Part shown: positions 1 to 8,715 of the stretch, one piece after another
How positions within the stretch are numbered: position 1 is the stretch's first letter
Layout: each line of letters begins with the position of its first letter
NCBI RefSeq assembly: GCF_028621895.1
Contig: NZ_CP117520.1
Coordinates: forward strand, 1,240,001 to 1,304,000
Source of the DNA: Acinetobacter sp. GSS19
GTDB taxonomy: Bacteria > Pseudomonadota > Gammaproteobacteria > Pseudomonadales > Moraxellaceae
Direction of reading: 5' to 3'
Length of the DNA stretch: 64,000 nucleotides
The notes under the pieces: model-generated
The model's input: the letters and a program-made list of their open reading frames with translations, nothing else
Databases searched by the model: none
What the model was told of the DNA's origin: nothing
Translations under genes and position numbers: made by a program

Positions 1-563
1 GAACCTTTGCCTACATTGGCATTGGTCACGGCTTGCCAAGCAGTCGGCAAGATATCGGTTAGGAATAAGACTTTTTCATCCGGCAGAGAACCCGGCACTT
101 TAAAGGGTCCAACATTGCCTTTAGGCACGCGGACATATTCAGCCTGCCCTCCGGGAACACCACCATACAGATGTGTATAGCCAAATAAGGCAGCCCCCGG
201 TGGAATCTGTTTTTTGTTCAGAATCGCACCACGATCTGGATTAGTATTTTCACATGCAGCCGTTAAATCATGTTCACAGAAGAAACACTGACCACAAGCA
301 ATGACAAAAGGAATAATCACCCGATCACCTTTTTGCACCTGAGTGACTTCGGGGCCAACCTCTTCAACAATCCCCATAAATTCGTGACCAAAAATATCCC
401 CTTCCTGAGTCGCAGGCATTTTGCCACGGTAAAGATGCAGGTCTGAACCGCAAATCGCAGTTGCAGTGACGCGTAAAATAACATCATCGGGTGCTTGTAT
501 AATTGGATCAGGAACCGACTCGACCCGGACATCTCGGGCGCCGTGATAGGTAAGTGCACGCAT
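1..563 (-). CDS. Zinc-dependent alcohol dehydrogenase (N-terminal part, runs off the window)
   Basis: The minus-strand frame opens with ATG at 563 ([16 protein letters not shown]), preceded by GAGG, and stays open to the window edge, so only about 187 N-terminal residues are present. It is a medium-chain dehydrogenase of the zinc alcohol dehydrogenase family. Visible marks are the catalytic-zinc region [23 protein letters not shown], and a structural-zinc cysteine cluster [15 protein letters not shown]. The family oxidises alcohols with NAD(P). The GHEF-type N-terminus resembles glutathione-independent formaldehyde dehydrogenase-like members, but the substrate cannot be told. The C-terminal nucleotide-binding half lies outside the window. 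Confidence 0.88.
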   Translation of the reverse strand, partial: MRALTYHGARDVRVESVPDPIIQAPDDVILRVTATAICGSDLHLYRGKMPATQEGDIFGHEFMGIVEEVGPEVTQVQKGDRVIIPFVIACGQCFFCEHDLTAACENTNPDRGAILNKKQIPPGAALFGYTHLYGGVPGGQAEYVRVPKGNVGPFKVPGSLPDEKVLFLTDILPTAWQAVTNANVGKG

Positions 564-963
564 AGGTAATTTCCTCTTCTTTATTTTTAAGCGGTCTCAA
601 ACGGCACTGTTCCTTATATTCAATCTACAGAAATGGAATGGCTATTTGAGTTGAGGCCGACATCACTTTTACGTTACCTACGGCATGGCATTTAGGGATG
701 TTTTTAAATGTGAAATGAATAGTCTTTGCGTGAGCATCTGTAGACTTGAGGTAGAGCAGTACATAATTTGAAAAATATGGCACCTAAGCATCATGATCAG
801 TAATATCTGATTATCTATTTAGATGACCCAATGGATTTTGAGCGATGAAAGGCTGCGGAGACTTCGGCCAACAAGGTGGCAAGTTACATCAGCAGACTTC
901 TTGTACTCATTGAGGCTTCTTTTCTATCACTGGATATAAAAATAGTTTGAATCTATTCAAGAG
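564..963. other. Intergenic stretch without a recognisable gene
   Basis: About 400 bases lie between the dehydrogenase start and the downstream hairpin of the lipoprotein gene. I see no frame with a convincing ribosome binding site and no RNA gene. It presumably holds the dehydrogenase promoter. Confidence 0.5.
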
Positions 964-993
964 CTGCCTCCAGGCAGATACGCCTGAAGGCAG
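964..993 (-). terminator. Hairpin downstream of the lipoprotein gene
   Basis: A 12-bp stem with one mismatch (CTGCCTCCAGGC paired with GCCTGAAGGCAG, 6-nt loop) sits about 20 bases after the stop of the minus-strand lipoprotein gene. No uninterrupted U-tract follows, so its terminator strength is uncertain. Confidence 0.45.
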
Positions 994-1011
994 GGTGAAA
1001 TCTTATTTGCC

Positions 1012-1566
1012 TTATTCTTGTAATAATTGATTGATTTTTTCTGGCCCGAACCAATTCGGGTTGACTTCTTTATATGGAAAAACTGGTGGGTTTTGTTCTA
1101 AGTCTTCTCCCAGAATATCATCTTTTACTGATCCCTCAGACAATGCGTTCAACAAGGCTAAACGGTAAGAGTTCACACTCTTAAAACGTATTTTTAAAGT
1201 ACTTGAACGTAAATCATCTACATCTTTCACTAACGCACTATTTACGTTACCAGAACTGTTAGAAAATTGTTTGAAATCAATCGGGTTAATTGTTAGAGAT
1301 ACATTACCATGCTCAGTCTGACCAGCACTTAACACAATGTCCAGATCAATGGTATCGATATACAAACCGGCTTTGGTTTGATTTTTGTCTAACTCTGTTT
1401 TCATGTTGCTGATGCCTTTACCGATCTGGGTCAATGCATCCTGTACGCTGACTTCATCTTTATTGACCAGACGCTTCGGTGAATTGGGCTGATTAATCAA
1501 ACTGTTGCAACCCGATAGCAAAGAAATAATCAAAAGGGTCAATATACTTTTACTGTAACGCTGCAT
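1012..1566 (-). CDS. Putative lipoprotein of unknown function
   Basis: 184 residues. The N-terminus is a lipoprotein signal peptide: a charged start (MQRYSKS), a hydrophobic stretch and a lipobox LLSGC with the acylated cysteine at about residue 20. It is therefore expected to be anchored to a membrane on the periplasmic side. The rest is soluble. A segment around residues 40-100 (helix, then alternating strands with IDLDIVLSAGQTEHGNVSL) is loosely reminiscent of trypsin-co-occurring (trypco2-like) domains, but this is only an impression. No operon partner is seen; both neighbours are separated by more than 240 bases. Function not recognised. Confidence 0.75.
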   Translation of the reverse strand: MQRYSKSILTLLIISLLSGCNSLINQPNSPKRLVNKDEVSVQDALTQIGKGISNMKTELDKNQTKAGLYIDTIDLDIVLSAGQTEHGNVSLTINPIDFKQFSNSSGNVNSALVKDVDDLRSSTLKIRFKSVNSYRLALLNALSEGSVKDDILGEDLEQNPPVFPYKEVNPNWFGPEKINQLLQE

Positions 1567-1812
1567 TTTTTGGTCTCATTTTTAGCTAAGCCTACAGATT
1601 ATAATATTGTAAATTGAGCATATAGCCTACTGGACTTATTACTAAATTACGCTCATTCCCTCTATTAGTGAAAACACTTGTCCATATTCACAATTTGTTG
1701 ATGTTTCATCAACTAATCTGTGCACAAAATCACAAACTGATCTAAACAGGCCCAACTCGCCCCACACGCAGGGTCCTGACTTAAAAATCAAGCGATAGAT
1801 GTTGGAGTATTC

Positions 1813-2055
1813 ATGAAAAAGTATATCCAAACTGAATTGGGCACTGAAAAACTCTGTCTTGAATGTGGTGAATACTGGCCTTTGGATGAGGAATTTTGGT
1901 TTCATCGGCGTAGTAAGGTCAAAAAAGACGGTACCTATAGCACCATTTATTTTCCCGCCTGTAAATGTTGTTATAACGCACGTTACCGTCCGCAGCGCAG
2001 CGCATCACAATATCCAATGCGCTCGAGCTACGAAGATTTATGGAGCGTCGCCTGA
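1813..2055 (+). CDS. Small double-CxxC (zinc-ribbon-like) protein
   Basis: 80 residues starting at ATG 1813, with GGAG about 8 bases upstream. Two cysteine pairs, CLECGEYWPLDEEFW and PACKCCYNARY, about 35 residues apart suggest a small zinc-binding fold such as a zinc ribbon or treble clef. The basic stretch between them (FHRRSKVKKDG) would suit nucleic-acid binding. Similar small cysteine-pair proteins occur as uncharacterised genes in gammaproteobacteria and phages. An overlapping minus-strand frame (1642-1905) lacks such structure and is judged spurious. The function is unknown. Confidence 0.62.
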   Translation: MKKYIQTELGTEKLCLECGEYWPLDEEFWFHRRSKVKKDGTYSTIYFPACKCCYNARYRPQRSASQYPMRSSYEDLWSVA

Positions 2056-2124
2056 TGCTCAGTTCATGAACAAGTCAATCTCAAAGGTCGGCTTCACCTA
2101 AACTTTAGGCTTACCAAGCTCACA

Positions 2125-2754
2125 CTAACCGCTTGCAGGAACTTCATCTTGCACATTAAGTTTAGCTTTAATCACATGCTGTGAATGAAAATGCTGAAAA
2201 GTGCGCCGTCCAGCTGTGATTTCGGAATCGGCCTTGACCTCCTGCATGCTGTTCAAACAGCGCTGAGTCAGTTGGATATACTCGTTTGTTCCTTTTTTCT
2301 TCCAGTCAATTTCTTTGGCGTCCAAGCTGCGCACGACTTTGGCCGGGCTGCCGAGCAGCAGGACATTTGCTGGAATTTGAGCCTTTGCCTTGACGGTACT
2401 ATTGGCACCAACAATCGTATTTTCTCCAATTTCGGCCTCATCTAGAATCACACTGTTCATGCCCACCAAGACATTTTTGCGGATCACGCAGCCATGCAGA
2501 ATCGCGCCATGACCAATATGGCCATATTCTTCGACCAGTGTAATGCTTTTGGGGAAGCCATGAATGATGCAGGAATCCTGTACATTGGCATTTTTCTGGA
2601 TATGAATACGGCCAAAGTCGGCACGCAGTGAAGCCAGCGGCCCAATGTAGACGCCTTCCTCAATAATGACATCTCCAATCAGCACCGCAGTGGGATGCAC
2701 ATAAGCCTGTGGACTGACCACCGGAATCACACCATCAATTGCATAACATGGCAT
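2125..2754 (-). CDS. paaY: PaaY, hexapeptide-repeat thioesterase of phenylacetate catabolism
   Basis: 209 residues, a left-handed beta-helix protein of the gamma-carbonic anhydrase-like family. Hexapeptide repeats run through about residues 10-140 (PTAVLIGDVIIEEGVYIGP, then VGMNSVILDEAEIGENTIVGANS), with metal-ligand-type histidines in IIHGF and GHIGHGAILHGC. The C-terminal 60 residues are helical. In E. coli PaaY is a thioesterase that cleaves dead-end CoA adducts of the paa pathway; that role is inferred here by family and by position, immediately downstream of paaX (34-base gap) at the end of the paa cluster. The ATG at 2754 follows GGAAG. Confidence 0.9.
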   Translation of the reverse strand: MPCYAIDGVIPVVSPQAYVHPTAVLIGDVIIEEGVYIGPLASLRADFGRIHIQKNANVQDSCIIHGFPKSITLVEEYGHIGHGAILHGCVIRKNVLVGMNSVILDEAEIGENTIVGANSTVKAKAQIPANVLLLGSPAKVVRSLDAKEIDWKKKGTNEYIQLTQRCLNSMQEVKADSEITAGRRTFQHFHSQHVIKAKLNVQDEVPASG

Positions 2755-2788
2755 CGTTTTCTTCCCTGAGTTTTTAGTTTTATTCTAA

Positions 2789-3730
2789 TTAGGCGGTGAG
2801 TGCTTCTTGCTTTAAACTACCAAACCGTTTGAAAAATTGTGGATGTGCCGGTGGCATTGCCCCTTCTGACGTGCGGGCGATATCGAGGAAAAATTCATCT
2901 GCAACCGCAAAAATCCGCTGATATAAATTACTGCTGAGATTACGGGCATTTAATGACAGCCAGTCTGATGGCAGTAACTCAAAAGGTAAATTTGGATCTT
3001 TTAACAGAATTCGGCGATATTGGTGAATCAAGAGAATCCGGATCTGAAACGCCTGTAACGGATCCAGGTCTTCATCATGTTCGACCAGATTAAAAATTTC
3101 CCGGAAATCGCGGATAAATTTCTCGTAACGGGCGTGCAATTCTTGTACCGGCCAGTTCACCTCCACCATACGTTTCACCGTTGGATGAGATTCCTGCCAT
3201 AACTGTAAGGTTTCTGCCTTAAACAGCACCACCTGATCGGTCATTTTGAGATTGAGCAGCAGGTTTTGCAGTTTAAGATGATCACAACCCGGATAGGCCA
3301 TCAGATTGGTCGAAATGTTGGCAAAGCCCAGCCATTCCAGCTCGCGCTTTAAGATAATCTTGTTCTCCAGTTCGACAGAACTCAGTAGAACCAGATCCCA
3401 CTTTCCATCCCACTCGGTATGGGTAAAGCTGTAAATTTTCTGATCGGCATGAATAAAACGTTGGCGGCTACTTTCTGTGACGCGGTAATAGCTGGTGCGA
3501 CCGATTTTTTCGGAAATGAGCCAACCATTCTGTACCAAACGAAATACTGCGGTGCGTACCGAGCGTTCATTAAAGCCGAATACATCCATCAGTTGGATCA
3601 GGCTGGCCAGACTGATAATTCCGCCGCGATGAAAAACACTGTCACCGAAAATGGTCATGATGAGTGATGTTCCACTTAATGCTTCATGTTGAATGAAATC
3701 ATCAATCACTTGTTTTAATTTTGGATTCAT
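2789..3730 (-). CDS. paaX: PaaX, phenylacetyl-CoA-responsive transcriptional repressor
   Basis: 313 residues from ATG 3730; a GTG three bases upstream is an alternative. The N-terminal part (about 15-85) holds the winged-helix DNA-binding domain (LASLIQLMDVFGFNERSVRTAVFRLVQNGWL), followed by the PaaX-like central and C-terminal domains. In E. coli and Pseudomonas PaaX represses the paa genes and is released by phenylacetyl-CoA. It follows paaK on the same strand after a 65-base gap containing a strong hairpin, so it may be partly co-transcribed with the operon it controls. Candidate operators lie at 13230-13266 and 15683-15719. Confidence 0.92.
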   Translation of the reverse strand: MNPKLKQVIDDFIQHEALSGTSLIMTIFGDSVFHRGGIISLASLIQLMDVFGFNERSVRTAVFRLVQNGWLISEKIGRTSYYRVTESSRQRFIHADQKIYSFTHTEWDGKWDLVLLSSVELENKIILKRELEWLGFANISTNLMAYPGCDHLKLQNLLLNLKMTDQVVLFKAETLQLWQESHPTVKRMVEVNWPVQELHARYEKFIRDFREIFNLVEHDEDLDPLQAFQIRILLIHQYRRILLKDPNLPFELLPSDWLSLNARNLSSNLYQRIFAVADEFFLDIARTSEGAMPPAHPQFFKRFGSLKQEALTA

Positions 3731-3757
3731 CACGTTTCACTTTTACCCTTAAAACTT

Positions 3758-3789
3758 AAAGGTGATTCATCCCCCGATCAATCACCTTT
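3758..3789 (-). terminator. Hairpin between paaK and paaX
   Basis: A perfect 10-bp inverted repeat (AAAGGTGATT at 3758-3767, AATCACCTTT at 3780-3789, 12-nt loop) fills the paaK-paaX gap. On the minus strand it is followed by a short U-rich stretch (AAGUUUUAA), which suggests a leaky terminator or processing site that lowers paaX and paaY expression relative to the catabolic genes. Confidence 0.55.
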
Positions 3790-3795
3790 GCACTT

Positions 3796-5088
3796 TCATG
3801 CGGACTTGCGAATATCAAAGACCCGCTGAGCTTTACCTTCCGAACGTGGCAACGTGCCTTCCGGTAAAATTTCCACACTCACCGTAATCCCGACCATGGT
3901 TTTAATTTTGGCTTTCAACTGCTGTGACAGTTGGTGCCCCATCACGTCTGTCATATCTTTACGCATTTCTGTACGAACATGCAATGTATCCAAATGTCCA
4001 TGTTTACAAATATGAATTTCGTAGTTAGGCACAAGCTGTGGAATATGCAAGATTTGTTCTTCAATCTGCGATGGGAAAACATTGACTCCGCGAATGATCA
4101 TCATATCATCACTGCGGCCGACGATTTTGTCCATACGACGCATGGAGCGTGCCGTTCCAGGTAACAGGCGAGTTAAATCACGGGTACGGTAACGGATCAC
4201 CGGCATGCCTTCTTTGGTAATGGTGGTGAAAACCAGCTCACCCAGCTCACCATCTGGCAATACTTCACCAGTTTCCGGATTGATGATTTCAGGATAGAAG
4301 TGGTCTTCCCAAATGGTTGGGCCATCTTTGGATTCCAGACACTCCATGGCAACCCCTGGCCCCATGACTTCAGAAAGTCCGTAAATATCCAGCGCGTCGA
4401 TGCCTAAACGCTCTTCGATCTCTTTACGCATTTCATTGGTCCATGGTTCTGCACCAAAAATACCGGTCTTGATCGAGCAGTCTTTGGCTGTCCCAAATTT
4501 CTGCTCTAAGGCTTCAATGATGTTGAGGCAATATGAAGGTGTCACCATCAAGGCGGTTGGTTTGAAATCATGAATCAGTTGCGCTTGACGATCGGTCTGG
4601 CCACCTGACATCGGGATCACGGTTGCACCTAAACGCTCGACACCGTAATGCGCGCCCAAACCACCGGTAAACAAACCATAGCCATAAGACACCTGAACGG
4701 TATCCTTGTGCGTCAAACCTGCCGCACGCAATGAACGCGCTACCACATCCGACCAGACGTTGATATCCTGTTGCGTATATCCGACTACCGTTGGCTGACC
4801 AGTAGTGCCTGATGAGGCATGAACCCGTACAATCTGTTCTTGCGGAACGGCAAACATGCCGAATGGATAGTTGTCACGCAGGTCACTTTTGGTGGTAAAT
4901 GGAAATTTGACCAAATCATCCAGCGTTTTGAAATCATCTGGATGTACACCGGCCTCATCAAATTTCTTTTTATACACCGGGCTGTTTTGATAAGCGTGTT
5001 GTAAGGTCTTTTTCATGCGCTCTAATTGAAGCTGACGTAATTCATCAATTGAAGCCGTTTCGATCTTTTCCATTGCGTTGTTATTCAT
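3796..5088 (-). CDS. paaK: PaaK, phenylacetate-CoA ligase
   Basis: 430 residues, the usual family length. It activates phenylacetate to phenylacetyl-CoA with ATP and CoA, the entry step of the pathway, in the cytosol. Adenylate-forming motifs are visible: the P-loop-like VRVHASSGTTGQPTVVGYT near residue 95, DIYGLSEVMGPGVAMEC near 240, and the C-terminal domain beginning RYRTRDLTRLL followed by GRSDDMMIIRGVNVFP. The ATG at 5088 is preceded by AGGAG with 7-base spacing. It is the last catabolic gene of the paaA-K operon, 56 bases after paaJ. Confidence 0.96.
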   Translation of the reverse strand: MNNNAMEKIETASIDELRQLQLERMKKTLQHAYQNSPVYKKKFDEAGVHPDDFKTLDDLVKFPFTTKSDLRDNYPFGMFAVPQEQIVRVHASSGTTGQPTVVGYTQQDINVWSDVVARSLRAAGLTHKDTVQVSYGYGLFTGGLGAHYGVERLGATVIPMSGGQTDRQAQLIHDFKPTALMVTPSYCLNIIEALEQKFGTAKDCSIKTGIFGAEPWTNEMRKEIEERLGIDALDIYGLSEVMGPGVAMECLESKDGPTIWEDHFYPEIINPETGEVLPDGELGELVFTTITKEGMPVIRYRTRDLTRLLPGTARSMRRMDKIVGRSDDMMIIRGVNVFPSQIEEQILHIPQLVPNYEIHICKHGHLDTLHVRTEMRKDMTDVMGHQLSQQLKAKIKTMVGITVSVEILPEGTLPRSEGKAQRVFDIRKSA

Positions 5089-5144
5089 GTTATTACTCCT
5101 TGTACAACCATCCTGGCTGTTATGATTCCAAAATCAGATTTTCC

Positions 5145-6356
5145 TTATGCGACATTTTCTAGAATGAGCGCGACACCTTGTCCCACACCGACACACATGG
5201 TGCACAGCGCATATTTTCCTTGACGGCGTTTTAATTCTTTCATCGCGGTAAGCACTAAACGTGTACCACTCATCCCTAGAGGGTGACCCAGTGCAATGGC
5301 ACCGCCATTCGGATTGACACGAGCATCGTCATCCTTTAAACCTAAACTGCGCGTCACGGCGAGTGACTGTGCGGCAAAAGCTTCATTGAGTTCAATCACA
5401 TCCATTTGCTCAAGCGTAAGGCCAGTTTGTTTCAGCACTTTTTCAACCGCTGGCACTGGACCAATACCCATATATTTGGCTTCAACACCGGCACTGGTAA
5501 TGCCAACCACTTTTGCCAAAGGCTTAAGTGCATGTTGTGCCACAAAATCCTGATTTGCCAACAATACACAGGCGGCACCATCATTCACCCCGGAGGCATT
5601 ACCGGCGGTGACCGAACCACCTTCTTTACGAAATGGTGCTTTTAGTTTTGCCAAAGTATCCAGTGTGGTATCTGCACGTGGATGTTCATCTTCACAGATC
5701 TGAATGATATTTTTCTTACGGTCCAGAATTTCGACCGGCATGATTTCCTGAGCAAGTATCCCGTTCTGCTGGGCTTGCGCAGTTTTTTGCTGGCTGCGGT
5801 AAGCAAACAGATCCTGATCTTCACGGCTCACCTGGTACTTTTCCGCCACGTTTTCTGCGGTTTCCGGCATGCTATCAACACCAAAATTCGACTTGAATTT
5901 AGGATTAATAAAACGCCAGCCAATAGTGGTATCAAAAATTTCAGGAGCACGACTAAAGGCTGCTGCAGGTTTGGACTGTACAAACGGCGCACGGCTCATG
6001 GATTCGACACCACCTGCCAATACAAACTGTGCTTCGCCTGACTTAATGGCACGTGCAGCCAAACCAACAGCGTCCAGCCCCGAAGCACACAAACGGTTGA
6101 CGGTAATGGCCGGAACACTGTCAGGCAAACCTGCCAACAACGCCGCCATACGTGCCACGTTACGGTTATCTTCACCAGCCTGATTGGCACAGCCAAAGAC
6201 CACTTCGTCTAATTCATGCCACGGTAAATCCGGGTGTTGCTGTTTGAGATATTGAATGGGTAAAGCAGCCAGATCATCGGCGCGAATACTGCTTAATGCT
6301 CCTGCATAACGACCAATCGGGGTACGAATGCCATCGCAAATAAAAACCTGTTCCAT
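5145..6356 (-). CDS. paaJ: PaaJ, 3-oxoadipyl-CoA / 3-oxo-5,6-dehydrosuberyl-CoA thiolase
   Basis: 403 residues, a type II thiolase. It carries the nucleophilic cysteine in NRLCASGLDAV (about residue 90), the histidine motif GHPLGMSGTR and the C-terminal acid/base cysteine in CTMCVGVGQG. It performs the two thiolytic steps that release acetyl-CoA and finally succinyl-CoA plus acetyl-CoA. Related PcaF serves the beta-ketoadipate pathway, but the location between paaH and paaK supports PaaJ. The start is preceded by AAAGGA. Confidence 0.94.
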   Translation of the reverse strand: MEQVFICDGIRTPIGRYAGALSSIRADDLAALPIQYLKQQHPDLPWHELDEVVFGCANQAGEDNRNVARMAALLAGLPDSVPAITVNRLCASGLDAVGLAARAIKSGEAQFVLAGGVESMSRAPFVQSKPAAAFSRAPEIFDTTIGWRFINPKFKSNFGVDSMPETAENVAEKYQVSREDQDLFAYRSQQKTAQAQQNGILAQEIMPVEILDRKKNIIQICEDEHPRADTTLDTLAKLKAPFRKEGGSVTAGNASGVNDGAACVLLANQDFVAQHALKPLAKVVGITSAGVEAKYMGIGPVPAVEKVLKQTGLTLEQMDVIELNEAFAAQSLAVTRSLGLKDDDARVNPNGGAIALGHPLGMSGTRLVLTAMKELKRRQGKYALCTMCVGVGQGVALILENVA

Positions 6357-6369
6357 GTTGATTGGTCCT

Positions 6370-7920
6370 TTAGCCAGCCTGGCGATATTGTATTTTGTTT
6401 GTGAGTTGCGACTGTCCTAGCGCAACTTTCTGTCTTAAATATAAACTAGGTCGATACTTTTCTTCAGCATAAATATGATACATATTTTCTAAAACTTGTA
6501 AAATAGTGTTATAACCAATTTGTGTTGCCCATTCAAATGGACCTTTTGGATAATTCACCCCATATTTCATTGCTAAATCAATATCTTGTTCTGATGCAAT
6601 ACCATGCAATACAGCCTCGCATCCTTCATTGACCAACATGCTGATACTGCGGATAACATACAACCCTGGATGATCTTTAGACCAAATAGGTATCATATTC
6701 ATACCCTGAAGGAATGCCGTCACCTGCGCCTGATCCTGCGCTGTACAAGCTGGCGAAGCCACCAGTGCGATCGCTTTGGCATTCTCCCAGTTAGCATGCC
6801 AATCCATTAACACAATTTTCTGCTGTGGATAGCTTAACTGCACAGATTCACCTTGGGTTAGGCGTAGTACAACCTCACCAATCTGAATCTCATTCTGATC
6901 AGCAGCTTGATGCTGGCTTTCCAGCCACTCAGCATGCTGGATCCGTTGAAGCAATCCCGGCTGATTAGACCAGTCACCTTTGATCAGCACCGAGATTTTT
7001 TGTTGAAGCGGCTGAACTGCGGGTAACTGATATTGCGCCACAGGGACTTGCGAATCGTAACGGTAAAAACCCTGCCCGCTTTTACGGCCATAACAGCCGG
7101 CATCAACCAATTCTTTTTGTACCAAAGACGGACGGTAACGCGGTTCGTAAAAGAACTCCTGATACACACTTTGCGTCACGGAAAAATTGATGTCCTGACC
7201 AATCAAGTCAGTGAGTTCACACGGCCCCATGGCAAAACCACCACACTCGCGCATAATAAAATCCAGTTGCTCCGGTGTCGTGACATTTTCCTGCAAGGCG
7301 CGAAAAGCTTCCGCATAATACGGACGCGCCACACGATTGACAATAAAACCGGGGGTTGATTTCGCCATCACCGGCACTTTTTTCCAGGCAGTCATAAGCT
7401 CGGTTAATCCCTGAGCAATCGCAGGGTCTGTTTTCAAACCGCAAATGATCTCGACCAGTTTCATTACCGGTGCGGGATTGAAGAAATGTAATCCCACCAC
7501 CCGCTCTGGATGTGGAATTGCCGAAGCAATTGCCGTAATCGAAATGGATGAGGTATTGGACGCTAAAATGGTCTGTTCTGAACAAAGCTCGGCCAATTTT
7601 TGGAAGAGCTGCTGTTTGACTTCTTTCTTCTCGACAATTGCTTCAACGATAAGATCACTCTCCGCGAGTTGCTCAATCGTGCTGACAATCGACAAATTTT
7701 CCAGGGTACGAACCAGCAATTCTTGGGTCATTTTCCCAGCCTGAACACGTTTGCTCAGCTGGGCTGTCAGTTGTGAAACGGTTGTTTTAGTTTTTTCGAC
7801 ATCGGCGTCAAAAATTTGCGTGGTGTGTCCATGCATGGCGGCCAATTGTGCGATCCCAATTCCCATGGTCCCCGCACCAATCACAGCCACCTTGGCCTGT
7901 TGCAAGTTAAGGTGTGACAT
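6370..7920 (-). CDS. paaH: PaaH, 3-hydroxyadipyl-CoA dehydrogenase
   Basis: 516 residues, matching the long PaaH type with two 3-hydroxyacyl-CoA dehydrogenase C-terminal domains. The Rossmann motif VAVIGAGTMGIGIAQLAAMHG is at residues 11-31, LASNTSSISI and the catalytic-histidine segment GLHFFNPAPVMKLVEII follow, and a second C-terminal domain lies around 395-500. It oxidises 3-hydroxyadipyl-CoA to 3-oxoadipyl-CoA with NAD. The gene starts three bases after the paaG stop and lies 13 bases before paaJ. No paaI lies between paaH and paaJ, unlike the E. coli order. Confidence 0.94.
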   Translation of the reverse strand: MSHLNLQQAKVAVIGAGTMGIGIAQLAAMHGHTTQIFDADVEKTKTTVSQLTAQLSKRVQAGKMTQELLVRTLENLSIVSTIEQLAESDLIVEAIVEKKEVKQQLFQKLAELCSEQTILASNTSSISITAIASAIPHPERVVGLHFFNPAPVMKLVEIICGLKTDPAIAQGLTELMTAWKKVPVMAKSTPGFIVNRVARPYYAEAFRALQENVTTPEQLDFIMRECGGFAMGPCELTDLIGQDINFSVTQSVYQEFFYEPRYRPSLVQKELVDAGCYGRKSGQGFYRYDSQVPVAQYQLPAVQPLQQKISVLIKGDWSNQPGLLQRIQHAEWLESQHQAADQNEIQIGEVVLRLTQGESVQLSYPQQKIVLMDWHANWENAKAIALVASPACTAQDQAQVTAFLQGMNMIPIWSKDHPGLYVIRSISMLVNEGCEAVLHGIASEQDIDLAMKYGVNYPKGPFEWATQIGYNTILQVLENMYHIYAEEKYRPSLYLRQKVALGQSQLTNKIQYRQAG

Positions 7921-7923
7921 GGC

Positions 7924-8715
7924 TTAGCATCCTTTATAATCAGGGGTGCGTTTCTGCATGAAGGCTTGTACACCTTCACGGTAATCATGCGAGCGACCTG
8001 CCAGGCGTTGTAAATCACGTTCTAGAATCAACTGATCATCCAGGTTATTGTCCGCTGCGGCATGAATGGCTTTTTTGATCAGAGACAAGCCATAAGTTGG
8101 CTGCTTAGCCAAATGTTCACCCATTTTTTCTGCTTCGGCTTTGAGCTGGTCATCTTCCACCACCTGCCAGATCATCCCCAGCTGAAGCGCCTGCTCTGCA
8201 CTGATCTTGTCACCGAGCATGGCCATTCCCATCGCTTGTGCGCGACCAACCAAACGTGGCAGGAACCAGGTACCGCCAGAATCCGGTACGAGACCCAAGC
8301 GGCAAAACGCCTGAATAAAGGAAGCGGATTTTGCCGCCAATACAATGTCACAGGCCAAGGCAATATTGGCACCCGCACCGGCCGCCACGCCATTTACGGC
8401 ACAAACCACCGGTTTTGGCATTTCAGTAATCAGTTTAATCAGCGGGTTGTAATATTTTTCGATCGACAAACCTAAATCAGGCGCATCGGCATTCGGATCA
8501 ACCACGCGATCATTCAAATCCTGGCCGGCACAAAAACCGCGACCTTCCGCCGAAATCACCACGGCACGGATATTCTGGTCTTTAGCCCAAGCTTTCAGCA
8601 CTTTTGAGACTTCCTGATGCATAGTCTCATTAAAACTGTTGAGCTGTTTCGGACGGTTAAAAGTTAAGCAGCCCACCGCATTTTTTTCTTCAACGATAAT
8701 TGTTTGGTAATCCAT
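7924..8715 (-). CDS. paaG: PaaG, ring-1,2-epoxyphenylacetyl-CoA isomerase
   Basis: 263 residues of the crotonase fold. Visible features are the oxyanion-hole segments GRGFCAGQDLNDR (about residue 60) and NGVAAGAGANIALACD (about 110), and LGLVPDSGGTWFLPRLVGRA with the aspartate typical of PaaG isomerases. It converts the ring epoxide to the seven-membered oxepin-CoA and also shifts a double bond later in the pathway. Its start codon overlaps the paaF stop (TAATG), indicating translational coupling, and AGAGG precedes it. Confidence 0.94.
   Translation of the reverse strand: MDYQTIIVEEKNAVGCLTFNRPKQLNSFNETMHQEVSKVLKAWAKDQNIRAVVISAEGRGFCAGQDLNDRVVDPNADAPDLGLSIEKYYNPLIKLITEMPKPVVCAVNGVAAGAGANIALACDIVLAAKSASFIQAFCRLGLVPDSGGTWFLPRLVGRAQAMGMAMLGDKISAEQALQLGMIWQVVEDDQLKAEAEKMGEHLAKQPTYGLSLIKKAIHAAADNNLDDQLILERDLQRLAGRSHDYREGVQAFMQKRTPDYKGC

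Noticed and set aside
1642..1905. 87-codon minus-strand frame overlapping the small CxxC gene
   Set aside because: No ribosome binding site or recognisable content, while the overlapping plus-strand frame has both a binding site and paired cysteines.
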